Shown piece after piece: positions 9,370 to 20,032 of a stretch of 64,000 nt of DNA. Made by a program: the position numbers and the translations under genes. Every line of letters begins with the position of its first letter. Within the stretch, counting starts at the first letter, position 1. The notes below the pieces were generated by a model. That model had not been told where the DNA came from. It did not search any database and worked only from the letters and a program-made list of their open reading frames with translations. The DNA comes from Ephydatia muelleri (Eukaryota; Porifera; Demospongiae; Spongillida; Spongillidae), in contig JABACO010000008.1 in the NCBI GenBank assembly GCA_013339895.1, positions 9,356,758-9,420,757 of the forward strand. The letters are read 5' to 3'.

Positions 9370-11708
9370 GAAAGCGCGTAGTAAATTTTAGAATTCATTT
9401 TATAGCTTACCAAGCTTAGATCGTTAGCCTCGAACAAATCGTAGCCGTTTTTATAAGCGCGATTTCGTACAATACGAACGCAAAGTTGATACGATTTTCC
9501 CGCCACGAGACTACCATTATATGCGCGAGCGCTGGTTCAAAGTTAGAATCATTGTGTTAATATGCGTCATAGATGTTATGCGAAGTAGAGTGTGTACTCA
9601 ACCAATTCCAACTAACAAATCCTGCTTTATAGCAAGATATAGTAAATAAACTAAACTGCCTCCGATGTAAGGTCTTTGTTAATGAGCTTTGAGTCCACCA
9701 TAAATTGTAAACAACGTAATTCGAATAATATGATCTAATTTTAAAATCTAATGTCACGACCGAAACAGCCGTGCCGTCAGTGCAGTGTATTCGCTTTTTA
9801 ATGGTTAATAACATGATTAATAACAGATCATGTGACCTACAAATGATAAAGGGCAGGAGCACGAGTTACCACTGACAGATGCGTATGCGTATGGTTAGAT
9901 CACTACAATCGAGGATAGCAGGATTTTATGTAAAAGCGATGGCCTCACCTGACTTCTCTGACATACAGAGAAACGTAGATGCAATATATAATAATTCCCT
10001 GTAACTGTTAATTAGCTGATTTAATAACGTTATAAATCTTTAAAGTATCTAACAATTTTAATGGTGAAATCAGAATTGTTGTATCACAAATCTATAAACC
10101 AAGTTATACACTGATGTCCACGATTTCTGGACATGCCGTACGAATTGACGTATTCCCTTGATGACATGTAGCGCATGTCGAGGCTCCTATCTTTCTTGTA
10201 ATGAAGTCCAGACATTACAGTATAGTGAATTGATCCAAGAGATTCACCCCCATGCAAACGCCGAATTATATACCTCGCTCGTGCCTGCTCAGTCGTACAT
10301 ATATACTAACCTATATTCACAAAAGTGCAACATCTATAAGGAAGATTAACGTCATCTGTAGTATCGGATAAACCAAATAACTGTTGCCTTACTTGCCTAT
10401 AGAAAGTCCCTGACGACGTTGAATCTCGTTACGTTCAACTTGTTTTTCCACCAAGATATGACGTTTATCTCTGTCATAGATTCATAAGAAGGGCCCATTG
10501 CTATTGTAGACAGGCAAGGGATTATTTTTGCGGTTTGGCGATCCCTAAATCTTTTCATAGACAAAAACACCAGACAAATTCTTAGAACTGACTAAATTTT
10601 TCCTTTTAACTATATGTCGTGCTATAGTAAAAGCAATCTGATCTGGCAGTGCGTGGCAACCCAAGCACTTACTATCTGACACAATGCTTTATGCATAAGC
10701 GATCAAAGATCATTGAGGTGCCTTAATGCATCTTTAGTCACTTCAGTAGATAGATGGACTTGTACATCGCACTTCATGATGATAAAGAAAATGGCTGCAT
10801 GTCAATACTGCGAATTTGCGAGTGCACAAATGTGTGGGTATATCAGAGCAAGGCTTTCATTAGCGAGTAGCCAGCCTATCTGAACCTATGTCCAAGGGGT
10901 TAAAGAGTGAAGACGTGCGCAAGGAGCAATATAACTTGCCAATGGGCGGGGTATCTAAGCTATTAAAATTGTACGTGCACGTGTCGTATTATTTCTTTGC
11001 ATATAATACATACGCACATTACCTGTTTCTCAACAATCTCCAAGGCATTATCTAGCGGTCCGATGCTGCATCTTGGTATTCACTTCGCACTCGATATGCG
11101 TGCGCGGGACACACACACATGCACCATTCGCGCACGCACGCATGCACGTACACACAATCTCTTTAACTGATGTGATACCTTGGGTATGGTCAGTCGTGAC
11201 AGCTGAGTATGGTCTGTACCCTGAGGGAGAATGGGGTTAATTAAGTATCTCCAAATGTTCTGTACCACCACTAGGAAGAGTAAAGTCACTTTAGCCAACG
11301 CCCTGGGCATGGCTGTTCATTATATATGCCAGGGTGTGGTCTGCACCCTGAGAAGAACGGATTACTGTAAATGTCATGACTACTTGAGAAGGGAAGCAAT
11401 TGACTATTGAATGGACTGGGGACCTCACAGGCACAAACCCTGTGGGTGTGGACTGCATACGCAATAGAAGTTGACAGCCTTAAAAAAAAAAAGAGGCTTT
11501 ACTGCAGGGATCATTCAATTAAAAGTGCACACTCCATTCTCATGTACATATCGGCACAAACTGGACAAGGGAGTGTTCTTTTACAAAGAACTTTGCATGA
11601 CACACAAATTGACAATGACCAAGTACATCTGGGTACATCAGAACTGTTACAGACCTGCAAGTCAAGTGCTGTTACAAGAACAATACACCATCATGACCTT
11701 CAGAGCTG
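9370..11708. other. no gene recognised
   Basis: AT-rich, with only short frames. It contains GAAACAGCCGTG at 9762-9773, the inverse of the 12-mer found at 390 and 7733, and two similar 'GGTCTG(T/C)ACCCTGAG' copies near 11212 and 11339. The last few hundred bases may include the 3' UTR of the WD40 gene. Confidence 0.4.
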
Positions 11709-14700
11709 TTACAGAACTGTACACCTGTAAAGCCACCAGAACCATGACTCAGGCCTGGCCACATGAGGAACAGGCACCTTGGCCTGTGGGAGTGGCTTCA
11801 GGTGGAGGGTGCAGAGTGGATCCACCTCTTCCCCAGTCCAGTCATCATCATCACTATCAGTATCGCTGTCTGTGTCCACAGCTACACTGGCTTCGTCAGG
11901 AAGAACATAGGAAGGAGAGATAGTACTCTGGCCAGACAACAACCTTTGTACCAAAGGCAAAATTTAGATCAGGAGGGGAGAAGTATGACATCAGATCTTG
12001 CTGGTTTGTACTCTCTCTCCACTCCCCAACACATACACACACCATGCATACGCTTTACATACTCCACATAACACACACACAACACACACACAACACACAC
12101 ACACAACACACACACACAACACACACACACAACACACACACAACACGCTCACACAACACACACACAACACACACACACAACACACACACACACACGCACC
12201 TGCTTGTATTCTCAGAGGAGATGAAATCCCACACTCTCAGCTCATTCCCACCTGTGCACAACCTGACACAGCCGTTAGCAAAATGGCGCGTAGCGATCAG
12301 CGTACTGATGTAAGGCACTGTTGGATTGGTGGGCTGGAGGGTACACAAGTACTGGTGCTGGTCTCCAGCCACTAGACTCCGTACTGAAAGTGAAGAGACA
12401 ACAAGTGTAGGTCGTGTCCAAGAAGGGCGTGGTCACGTGGGTGTGACTGTGTACGTGTGGGCGTGTCCACGGTTGGTGGTGGTGGTGTGGCCATGATTGT
12501 ACACCTGTCTTGCTCACCATTGATAGAGGCTTGGCCAGTGTCCAGGTCATAGGAGGAGGAGACGAGGGTGTGTTCATCTTCACAGATGGCCAGACCACCG
12601 GTGGAACCGAAGGAGTGGGTGTGATTGGCTAGTGTGCACATGGAACCTGGTGAGGAAGGGAAGGTATGATGAGGGAGAAGAGGAGAGGATGTAGGGGAAG
12701 GTGTGAGGAGGGAGGAGAGGAGGTAGGAGAGGAGGTAAGGGAAGATGTAAGGAGGTGGGAAGGTGTGCAGGGGAAGAGAGAGGAGGTAGGGAAGGTATGA
12801 GGATGGAGGAGAGGAGGATCAGCAAGGTGTGGGGGAAGGGAATAGAGAGGTTCCAAGGAGAGAAATGGTTAGAAGAGAGGGTAGTGGATGAGAGAGCCAG
12901 CAAAAAAAAAAACAAAAAAACAACAACAAACCATTGGAGATGTCCAACGCTTTGATGTTGGTTCCATCGTCACCCCAATAGACCACACCCCCGTGTACGC
13001 AGAGGCAGCGAATACAACGGGCACGGAATGGAACTGCATCGGGGACCTTCACCTCCGAAACTACCCACACTGTGTCGTCCTCCTCCATAGCCGGAGCAGG
13101 AGGGTGGTCAAGCCTCCAGATGTGGACCATCCCTGCCACGTCGCCACAGAACAGATGGTCGTTCCTCAGGACCAGGCAGGTGACACCCTTGGCTGGTCCT
13201 CTGATGGTCTGGAGAAGCTGACGTGACTTTAGGCTCCAAACCTCCACCTTGCCACCATCTGGGGGAGTGTGGGAAGGTGGGGAAGGGTTGTGGGGTGATG
13301 TGAAGGGGGAGTGTGGGGATGAGTTTCGGGAGAGTGGAGGAGAGTGTGGAGAGGAGTTTAGGGAGTTTGGGGAGGAGTTTAGCGAGTGTGGGAGGTGTAG
13401 AAGGAGAGTGGGGATAGTGGAAGGATTGTGAGGTGATATGGAAAGAGTTTAGGAGGGTGAGGGAGGTGTGGGGAGAGGGGAGGTGGAGGGGATGATATGG
13501 AAGGCAGAAGCAAACAGCAAAACAGTTTGGTACAACCTCCAAGCACCATGACATAATCCTATACCACCTCACTGCTTTCCTCACACATCTCACCTGACCC
13601 TGTGATGACCTTTCCATCGGTGTACTCCAGTGACATCACAGAGGAGAATGTATAAATGTGTGTGAGCTTTTTACCTGCAACAATGCCAAGAAAAAAAAAA
13701 AAAGAATAAAAAACATTCCCATGCTGGCAGTACCCTCCTCCCATCCCACCCTCCCAGCTTACACACCAGCAGTAATGTCCCACAGAATAACGTGGCAATC
13801 GAGAGAACCACTGAGGCCAAGCTGATGAGCATGCTCCGCCCCTTCAACTGACTCCTCCTCTTCAGTGACTGGTTCCATACATGTGGAGGAAAGCGCTCGT
13901 CAATGTTTGATGTGTGTGCACCAACACCCGTACTCAGTGTGTGTTTGTGTGTGTGTGTGTGCATGTGGCTGTGTAGTTATGTATGTATGTATGTATGTAT
14001 GTATGTATGTATGTATGTATGTATGTATGTATGTATGTATGTATGTATGTATGTATGTATGTATTGCATGTATGTGTACGTATGTATGTATTTAGTTGTG
14101 TGCATGCAGTGTACACAGGTGTGCTCACCATCTGGGTGATATGCTTCTCCTTTGGGGAGGAGCTTCACACAGGTCACGGCAGCCGTGTGGCCTCCCATAC
14201 TGCACATTTCCACCATCTTCTTCAGACACCACACCCTCACAGTGGTGTCACGACTGTGCAGGGTGAGGCAACACAACACAATGCTGTTATATGTCCTGCA
14301 CACACATATATGCATATTCATTTCCCCTTGCTTCGTTCATTTCCTCCTAACCTGCATTTCCTCCTCCAATCCCATCATCTCCTCCCCACTCCCTTCTATA
14401 TCCATTCCTCCACTTTCTCCCTTTCTCTTTTTGCCTCCTCCTACCCCTCACTTTCTTCTAACTTCACCTCCTTTCATCCTCCTCACCCCACCCACCCCCT
14501 CATCCCACCCCACCCCACCCACCCTTCACCTTACCCACCACCCCACCCCCACCTACCTTCCTGTCATAAGAACATCTCCATTGGAGTCAAGTGAAGAGAC
14601 CACATCACAGTGTCCCTCAAGGCAGGACACAACCACCCTCTGATTCAACCACTTGGATTGCTTCGTCCTCGCCGTGGCGGCTTTGCTCTGATCAGAGCTG

Positions 14701-15449
14701 CTTCCAGGCCGGCTAGTCGGCTTACCAGGACTGCGCGACTTGTTGAGACCGATCACAGCTGCAGGCTGCTTAAGGCTGGCCACAGCTGCAGGCTGATTAG
14801 GGCCGATTATGGCTGGCTTGCTAGGACTGGCCACGGGCACCTGTCTATGACCGCATGGCTTCCCAGAAACGGTTGGCTCGTTGAGACCTGTTACCTCCTC
14901 CGGACCCTTCTGATGTTCCCTTCCGGGTGGCGCCTCCGCACTGGGGGGGTTAACCTTGGCCACGGACCCACGGGTTCCCGTGGCCGTGGCCCCGGGTCCG
15001 TCGGGGTCTTCGTGACCAGCCACAGCCATAGTGGCGAGGGGAAGAGTAGGAGACGAGAAAGGGGGAGCGGGTTCTTCCGTTCGGGCGCCCAGGTCACCTT
15101 GTAGAAGGTCCGTGCAGCTGCTATCTGTAAGACGGCTGGTGTCCGACTCGGTGACGGAGGTATGGTGAGCCCCATTCTCCTCGAGGTAGCTCAGCCTTTC
15201 CGCGAGGGCGCTCCTTATCGCGGTTTTCTTGAGTACCTACGGAGAAGGGGAATGGGGAGGTTTACGCGGTGAGGAATGGAGGTGAAGAGAGACCGACCAA
15301 CGTCGAAACTACATAGTTGCATGAACGTCACAGTGTACCTTTTGCGCTTCGTCTGATGTTAGTTCCCTGTCAAGCCTTTCCAAGCTCTCTATCTGTCTCA
15401 GCGACTTTCTCAGCCTTCTAATCTCCCTATCCACCTTGCCATGCTCCAT
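11709..15449 (-). CDS. WD40-repeat protein, 8 exons, complete
   Basis: Exons (descending): 15449-15339, 15236-14557, 14253-14129, 13674-13594, 13258-12932, 12646-12518, 12383-12200, 11943-11709. All boundaries are GT-AG and the phases (0,2,1,1,1,1,2) chain without a stop to give 623 residues. The ATG at 15449 has an in-frame TAG directly upstream. The first ~75 residues form a charged helix (RLRKSLRQIESLERLDREL...), then a Pro/Ser/Lys-rich linker of ~170 residues with repeated 'L.KPA.I/VG.N' phrases, then WD40 blades (LEGHCDVVSSLDSNGDVLMTG; DTTVRVWCLKK; GGHTAAVTCV; GKVEVWSLKSRQLLQTI; GDVAGMVHIWRL; GNELRVWDF) and an acidic Asp-Ser tail. It is probably a protein-protein scaffold. I cannot name the orthologue. 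It is divergent from the membrane-protein gene at 15785. Confidence 0.88.
12069..12195. repeat. (CACAACA)n microsatellite
   Basis: Runs of CACACAA units in the last intron of the WD40 gene; long His/Thr or Val/Cys frames here are by-products. Confidence 0.9.
12660..12840. repeat. purine-rich GGGAGGAGGTAAGG-type intron sequence
   Basis: Degenerate G/A-rich repeats in the WD40 intron between exons 5 and 6. Confidence 0.6.
13979..14065. repeat. (GTAT)n tetranucleotide microsatellite
   Basis: About 20 near-perfect GTAT units in the WD40 intron between exons 3 and 4. A second, longer GTAT array lies at 26178-26355 inside CFAP74. Confidence 0.95.
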
Positions 15450-15784
15450 CTAGCTTCTAACAGTGCTATGCTAACGTCTAATTCGAAAGAAAACTTTTAG
15501 TTGTTATTAGCTTTTCTTAACATAACTATTTGCTTATGCTGTGCCACAACAAAGACTTCAGACGATGTGGGGGAGAAAGAGATGGGAAGAGCAACTGGGG
15601 AGGGAAGGGTACCTCCTCGAGTGGCTATGCGCAGAAGACAGGTGTTATTAGTTAAGACGGCTGTAGTATGGTTTTAAAATCAGTCCTGGCCCTCCTTCTA
15701 GACTACGATATGAATAAATTCAAACATGGGGCCTCCCGTATGAATAATTAAATCACGTGCCAGCTCCAGAAGGGGGTGGCTGCA
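15450..15784. promoter_or_regulatory. probable bidirectional promoter (WD40 gene / membrane-protein gene)
   Basis: Only 335 bp separate the two divergent start codons. There is no TATA box at a useful distance for either gene. The short head-to-head spacing suggests shared control but does not prove it. Confidence 0.5.
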
Positions 15785-16572
15785 ATGGGTAAGCTTCCGC
15801 TTTTAACATTCACTGCCGATGTACAATGTGCCATTCTAGTGTCTTCGGACTACGTCATACCGCTGGCTATTGGCCTATCGTGCAGCACCATCATCTTGGT
15901 TCTGCTCGTTCTTATCACCATCGTCGTGTGTCTAATCTGCAGAGTCCCAAGGTGGGTGGAGCTCGGGGGAGGGGCCGTAGTACGGTGCTAGGGCTGGAAA
16001 AAGAATTGCACTCATACTTTCCGTGCACTCACCTACGCAGCAACTCAAATGTTGCCCCGTCAACCAGCGCCCGACACCACGGCAGCCGTTTAAACAGTGC
16101 TCGCTCTCAGGGCCGCAAGGAACCCAAGGCGCCGCCTCCCGAGGGACTGACCAAGAAGAGGAAAGGCAGCCAGACGTCTCAATCCCTGTACGAGGACTCG
16201 CATTACAAAGACGGACGTGGCCTGAAACTGCAAGGAAGCGGTATGGGCGCCATCAACCCCATCATGGTGGAAGACGACGAAGGCTAGTGACATTTGCTCA
16301 CGCTGTATGCTCATTGTGGGCGCGCGTGTACGCTGTTTGTTCGCACTGTTCGTGCAGATGGGCGTCTTGTGTATGAGTACCTCGCATTAATGCACGTCTA
16401 CACAGTTGCATTTGTGTGTGGGTCTGTGTGCGTACACTCCGCACGTGAACTGCTACCATGTGGCAAACTCTCCTCTCTCCCTTTCTCAGGGTCACACGCG
16501 GGCATGAAAAATCCCTGGGGCAATGTCCCTCACTCAGACGAGGATCAGGACTCAGACAACCCATATGATTAA
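15785..16572 (+). CDS. small single-pass membrane protein with alternative C-termini
   Basis: Exon 1 is 15785-15951, exon 2 starts at 16041 after a CTACGCAG acceptor. The first ~25 residues are followed by one strong membrane helix (IPLAIGLSCSTIILVLLVLI and onward, residues ~29-52) ending in Cys-Arg, so the long basic tail (RHHGSRLNSARSQGRKEPK...) should be cytosolic. Exon 2 can be read to a stop at 16287 (ending MVEDDEG) or spliced from a donor at 16241 (AGCG|GTATGG) to exon 3 (16490-16572), giving a tail ending SDEDQDSDNPYD. Both choices keep the frame: 200 nt of exon 2 leave phase 1 and exon 3 supplies it. The spliced form is ~149 residues. I recognise no family. The acidic C-termini and the single helix suggest an adaptor or a small receptor-like protein; that is inference. 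Confidence 0.7.
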
Positions 16573-16778
16573 CAGGAGCACACAGGAGCACACTGCACAC
16601 AGGAGCACACAGTCACAACCATCACACAAACCTTTGCCAAGCAGATACGCATGGACAGCTTTCTGCAACAGCAGAAACAAACAAAAACTGCACAAAATGA
16701 AAACTAAATACAAACATTTCAGAAATGGCACTTTTTTTTTAAAACAAGACAAACAATGTGATTGTGATATAGGTCTGG

Positions 16779-16784
16779 TTTATT
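16779..16784 (-). terminator. polyadenylation signal AATAAA (claudin-like gene)
   Basis: TTTATT on the plus strand reads AATAAA on the minus strand, about 60 bp past the stop codon of the claudin-like gene at 16843. Confidence 0.65.
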
Positions 16785-16842
16785 GCAGGTGGGGTTGGGG
16801 GCAGAGCAGGGGGGAGTAGGTGGGGTAAACAGATACCAGTGA

Positions 16843-17778
16843 CTAGTTCTCTCCTTCAGAGCTTGTACTCCCCGAGACCTCAAACTGGGACAGAGGGGTG
16901 TAGGAGGAGCTTATTTTCTGGGGTGAGGAAGCAGGTTGGGAAGATGTGATGGGGTGGAGCTGACAGCAGACCAGGCCAAAGGAGCACATTACACAGAGTG
17001 CAGCAATCACAACTGTCGTACATCCGACCAGGTATGTCCAGCCAATGTGACTCTTCTCCCTCCCTGTCATGAAGACAGCAAGTCCCAGCACGAGGAAGAT
17101 TACTTAGAAGGGAAGAAAAAATGGTTAAACAGAGTTGACGAGTGGGGGGGGGGGGGGATTACGGATGGAAACATAAAACACAGAAAATACAAATGGCTCA
17201 TAGAAAAATAGCAAACACAAGCCTTCCACATTCCGAATGTACAGTTATACATATATCAAGACATTTTTTTCTTTACCTTGTGCGGTGTAACACGTTCCAA
17301 CGGAGAAGAGTAACTTGGCTCTGTGCCACATACGAGACAATGAGAGAGTCACGGCTAGAAGGGACAGCAGTACTGCCGCACTCATGAATACGCGGGCCCC
17401 GACCAAGAACGCTACATGTAAAGGAGCACAAAACTCGCAATTCATGAACAATAATGGTCAATGGTCAAATGACCGCACGCGCACTCTTTACGACATTTTC
17501 CTCGCTACCCTACACACTCCCGCGCCCGGTAGGACAATGACTACAGAGGTCTCACCTGGCGCTGCCATTGGAATGATTGTGCACGTAGCCGCACTACAAT
17601 TTTGCCACAAACCGGAATAGTGGAAAACCAGTACCCCATTGGGATCGTTGTAACTGGTTTGTCGCCAATATGGCGCAGCGAAAACTGTCACGCTAAGAAT
17701 GGCGTTCAGAAACCCCAGCAGACCCTCTAACACCATACATCCAGTCCCATCTCTGACAGACTCCCGCATCGTGTTCAT
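16843..17778 (-). CDS. claudin/PMP22-superfamily tetraspan membrane protein, 3 exons
   Basis: Exons (descending) 17778-17556, 17411-17277, 17102-16843; phases 1 and 1 chain to give 205 residues, a normal claudin-family length. Four membrane helices are visible: ~19-38, ~77-98 (FLVGARVFMSAAVLLSLLAV), ~108-132 and ~142-166. The first extracellular loop carries the family signature: a Trp (APYWRQT), then GLWQNCSAATC, i.e. W...GLW..C....C. The tail is Ser/Pro-rich (SSYTPLSQFEVSGS) and ends SEGEN, which is not a classical PDZ motif. The family includes claudins, PMP22/EMP and LHFPL proteins of cell junctions and the plasma membrane; I cannot choose the subgroup. The start at 17778 lies only 99 bp from the CFAP74 start on the other strand. 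Confidence 0.82.
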
Positions 17779-17877
17779 TCTTAATCACTGACGTCATAAT
17801 TTGCTTACCAATATTAATGAATACAATTTAACCATCACCAAGGAAACAGCGTCCGGTGCGCATTGAATCGAATTACA
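17779..17877. promoter_or_regulatory. 99-bp divergent promoter with CRE and X-box-like site
   Basis: Between the two start codons lie a palindromic TGACGTCA (17789-17796, CREB/ATF consensus) and ATCACCAAGGAAAC (17834-17847), which resembles the RFX X-box (two half-sites, the right one GGAAAC, with a 2-bp spacer). The X-box is 30 bp upstream of the CFAP74 ATG, where ciliary X-boxes usually sit. Sites were judged by eye. Confidence 0.5.
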
Positions 17878-20001
17878 ATGGAAACACCGCAGACTGCCAG
17901 GTCCATCAGCTCGACCTCATCCGGAAGCGACGGTATGTGGAATGCAGATTTTTTTAAATCAAACAGTTTCAGACACCCAATTTAAGATTCTCCCAGTCCA
18001 TTACTGCAACCATTAAATGAAAGTGTGGACGTTGACACTGAAGATAGCAGTACACACCAGTAAACAAATATATTGCAGCAAATATCAGATCTTGAAAATG
18101 ATACTATCTAATTTAATAGCGATGGGAACTTATCACTAAGCCTTTCGAGTGGTGATAAAGCTCTGAGTGCGCAAGACTTCAAGAAGATTGCACTAGCAGT
18201 GAAGGCTGTGGAAGAACACGAGTCAGTGGTGAAGGAGAAAGAAACGAAACTCAATGAATTGAGGTGCGTCTGCATGCTACATTTGCTGTCTGTTCTTATT
18301 CCCCCTCCATCTCATCCCTCATTCTACTGCTCCATACTGTCCTCCATTTGTATGATTCTTCTAATCATTTCTCCTTTCTGTTTCTCAAATCCCTCTCCTT
18401 TCCCTCCCTGCCCTCTTCACATTTCACCTTTTCCACTCCTTTGGTTCCTTCCCTAATCTTTCCAAACCACACCCTCCCCTCCCCTCCCTCCCCTCCCCTC
18501 CCCTCCCCTCCCCTCCCCTCCCCTCCCCTCCCCTCCCCTCCCCTCCCCTCCCCTCCCCTCCCCTCCCCTCCCCTCCCCTCCCCTCCCCTCCCCTCCCCTC
18601 CCCTCCCCTCCCCTCCCCTCCCCTCCCCTCCCCTCCCCTCCCCTCCCCTCCCCTCCCCTCCCCTCCCCTCCCCTCCCCTCCCCTCCCCTCCCCTCCCCTC
18701 CCCTCCCCTCCCCTCCCCTCCCCTCCCCTCCCCTCCCCTCCCTCCCCTCCCCTCCCCTCCCCTCCCCTCCCCTCCCCTCCCCTCCCCTCCCCTCCCCTCC
18801 CCTCCCCTCCCCTCCCCTCCCCTCCCCTCCCCTCCCCTCCCCTCCCCTCCCCTCCCCTCCCCTCCCCTCCCCTCCCCTCCCCTCCCCTTCCCTGCCCCCC
18901 CCCCCTCCCTCCCCAAACAGGGACCAGTTGGCCCACTGTCGTGAGCACCTATGCCACCTCTTGGATGCCCACAGCAGCTTAGAAGAGCAGAGGCGTAGCT
19001 CGGGAGGTGTGGCCACCATGGGCCTCCTCCAATCCAAACTCAAGCATCTGCTCCAGGAGCTCAGCGTGGAGCAGGCCTCTGAGGAAGCCATAGCAACAGC
19101 CGTGCAGGAGGCGGAGCTGGAACTGGCTAGGGCGGAGCTTGGGCTGGCCAGGGTGAGGGAGGAGGGGGACCCCCTGGGATTGGAGAAGGGGAGGAGCCTG
19201 TTGTCACGGACGAAGAGGGATCAGGCGATGGCCAGGCTTAGCACTAGGAACAAGATGGCTGCCAACGTCCGCAAGCTCAAAGTAATGAAAGATAGGTAAA
19301 AAACATGAAGCGTAATCAGTGAAGGTGCACTGTTTAATTCTGAAGTGAGGTGTAGGTGTGTGTGAGGGGACCATGGAGACACAGTGTCTGCATGAACAAT
19401 GACAACCAGCACAGTGGCACCACCCTGCATCCAGAAATGGGGGGAGGGGTCCTAAGGAACCTGACATTCATCCTGGTGTTGATGGAAGCTTCTTTAGAGT
19501 ACTCCACACCAGTTTTAACTTCAGTCATACAATGATGCAAAGAGACACACTCCCCCTCCTCCTCCCCCTGCCTCTTCATTGCGCTAATTCGTTGGCGCTG
19601 GTTATGGTTAAAAAATGGAAAGTAGTCAGCCACACCCTACACTTTAAAAAAAAATTTTTTGGGAGGATGTCAAAGAATCCAGACCCCATGCTTTATGTGT
19701 GTGCAGGGTCCATTGCACTGTCTTTTTTTATTCCATGCAGCACCAAACCAAACAGTTTGCTTGCTCCATACACTAGTAGCAAAGAGGACTGTAGATCTGT
19801 TGTAGAGTCCAAACACACACAGACACACACACAAACACACACACACACACACACATAAACACACACACACATAAACACACACACACACGCACACACAAAC
19901 ACGCGCGCACACCCACACACCCACACACGCACACACACATCACACGCACACACACATACACACACACATACACACACACATACATACACACACACATACA
20001 C

Positions 20002-20032
<31 letters not shown>

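Noticed and set aside
13865..14321. Frames of repeated Met-Tyr-Val-Cys or Ile-His-Thr-Tyr
   Set aside because: GTAT microsatellite translated in several frames; the same applies at 26172-26393.
18264..19091. Frames of 170-226 codons made of [10 protein letters not shown] or GEGRGG
   Set aside because: Translation of the (CCCCT)n array; exon 4 of CFAP74 (18921-19295) is the only coding part.
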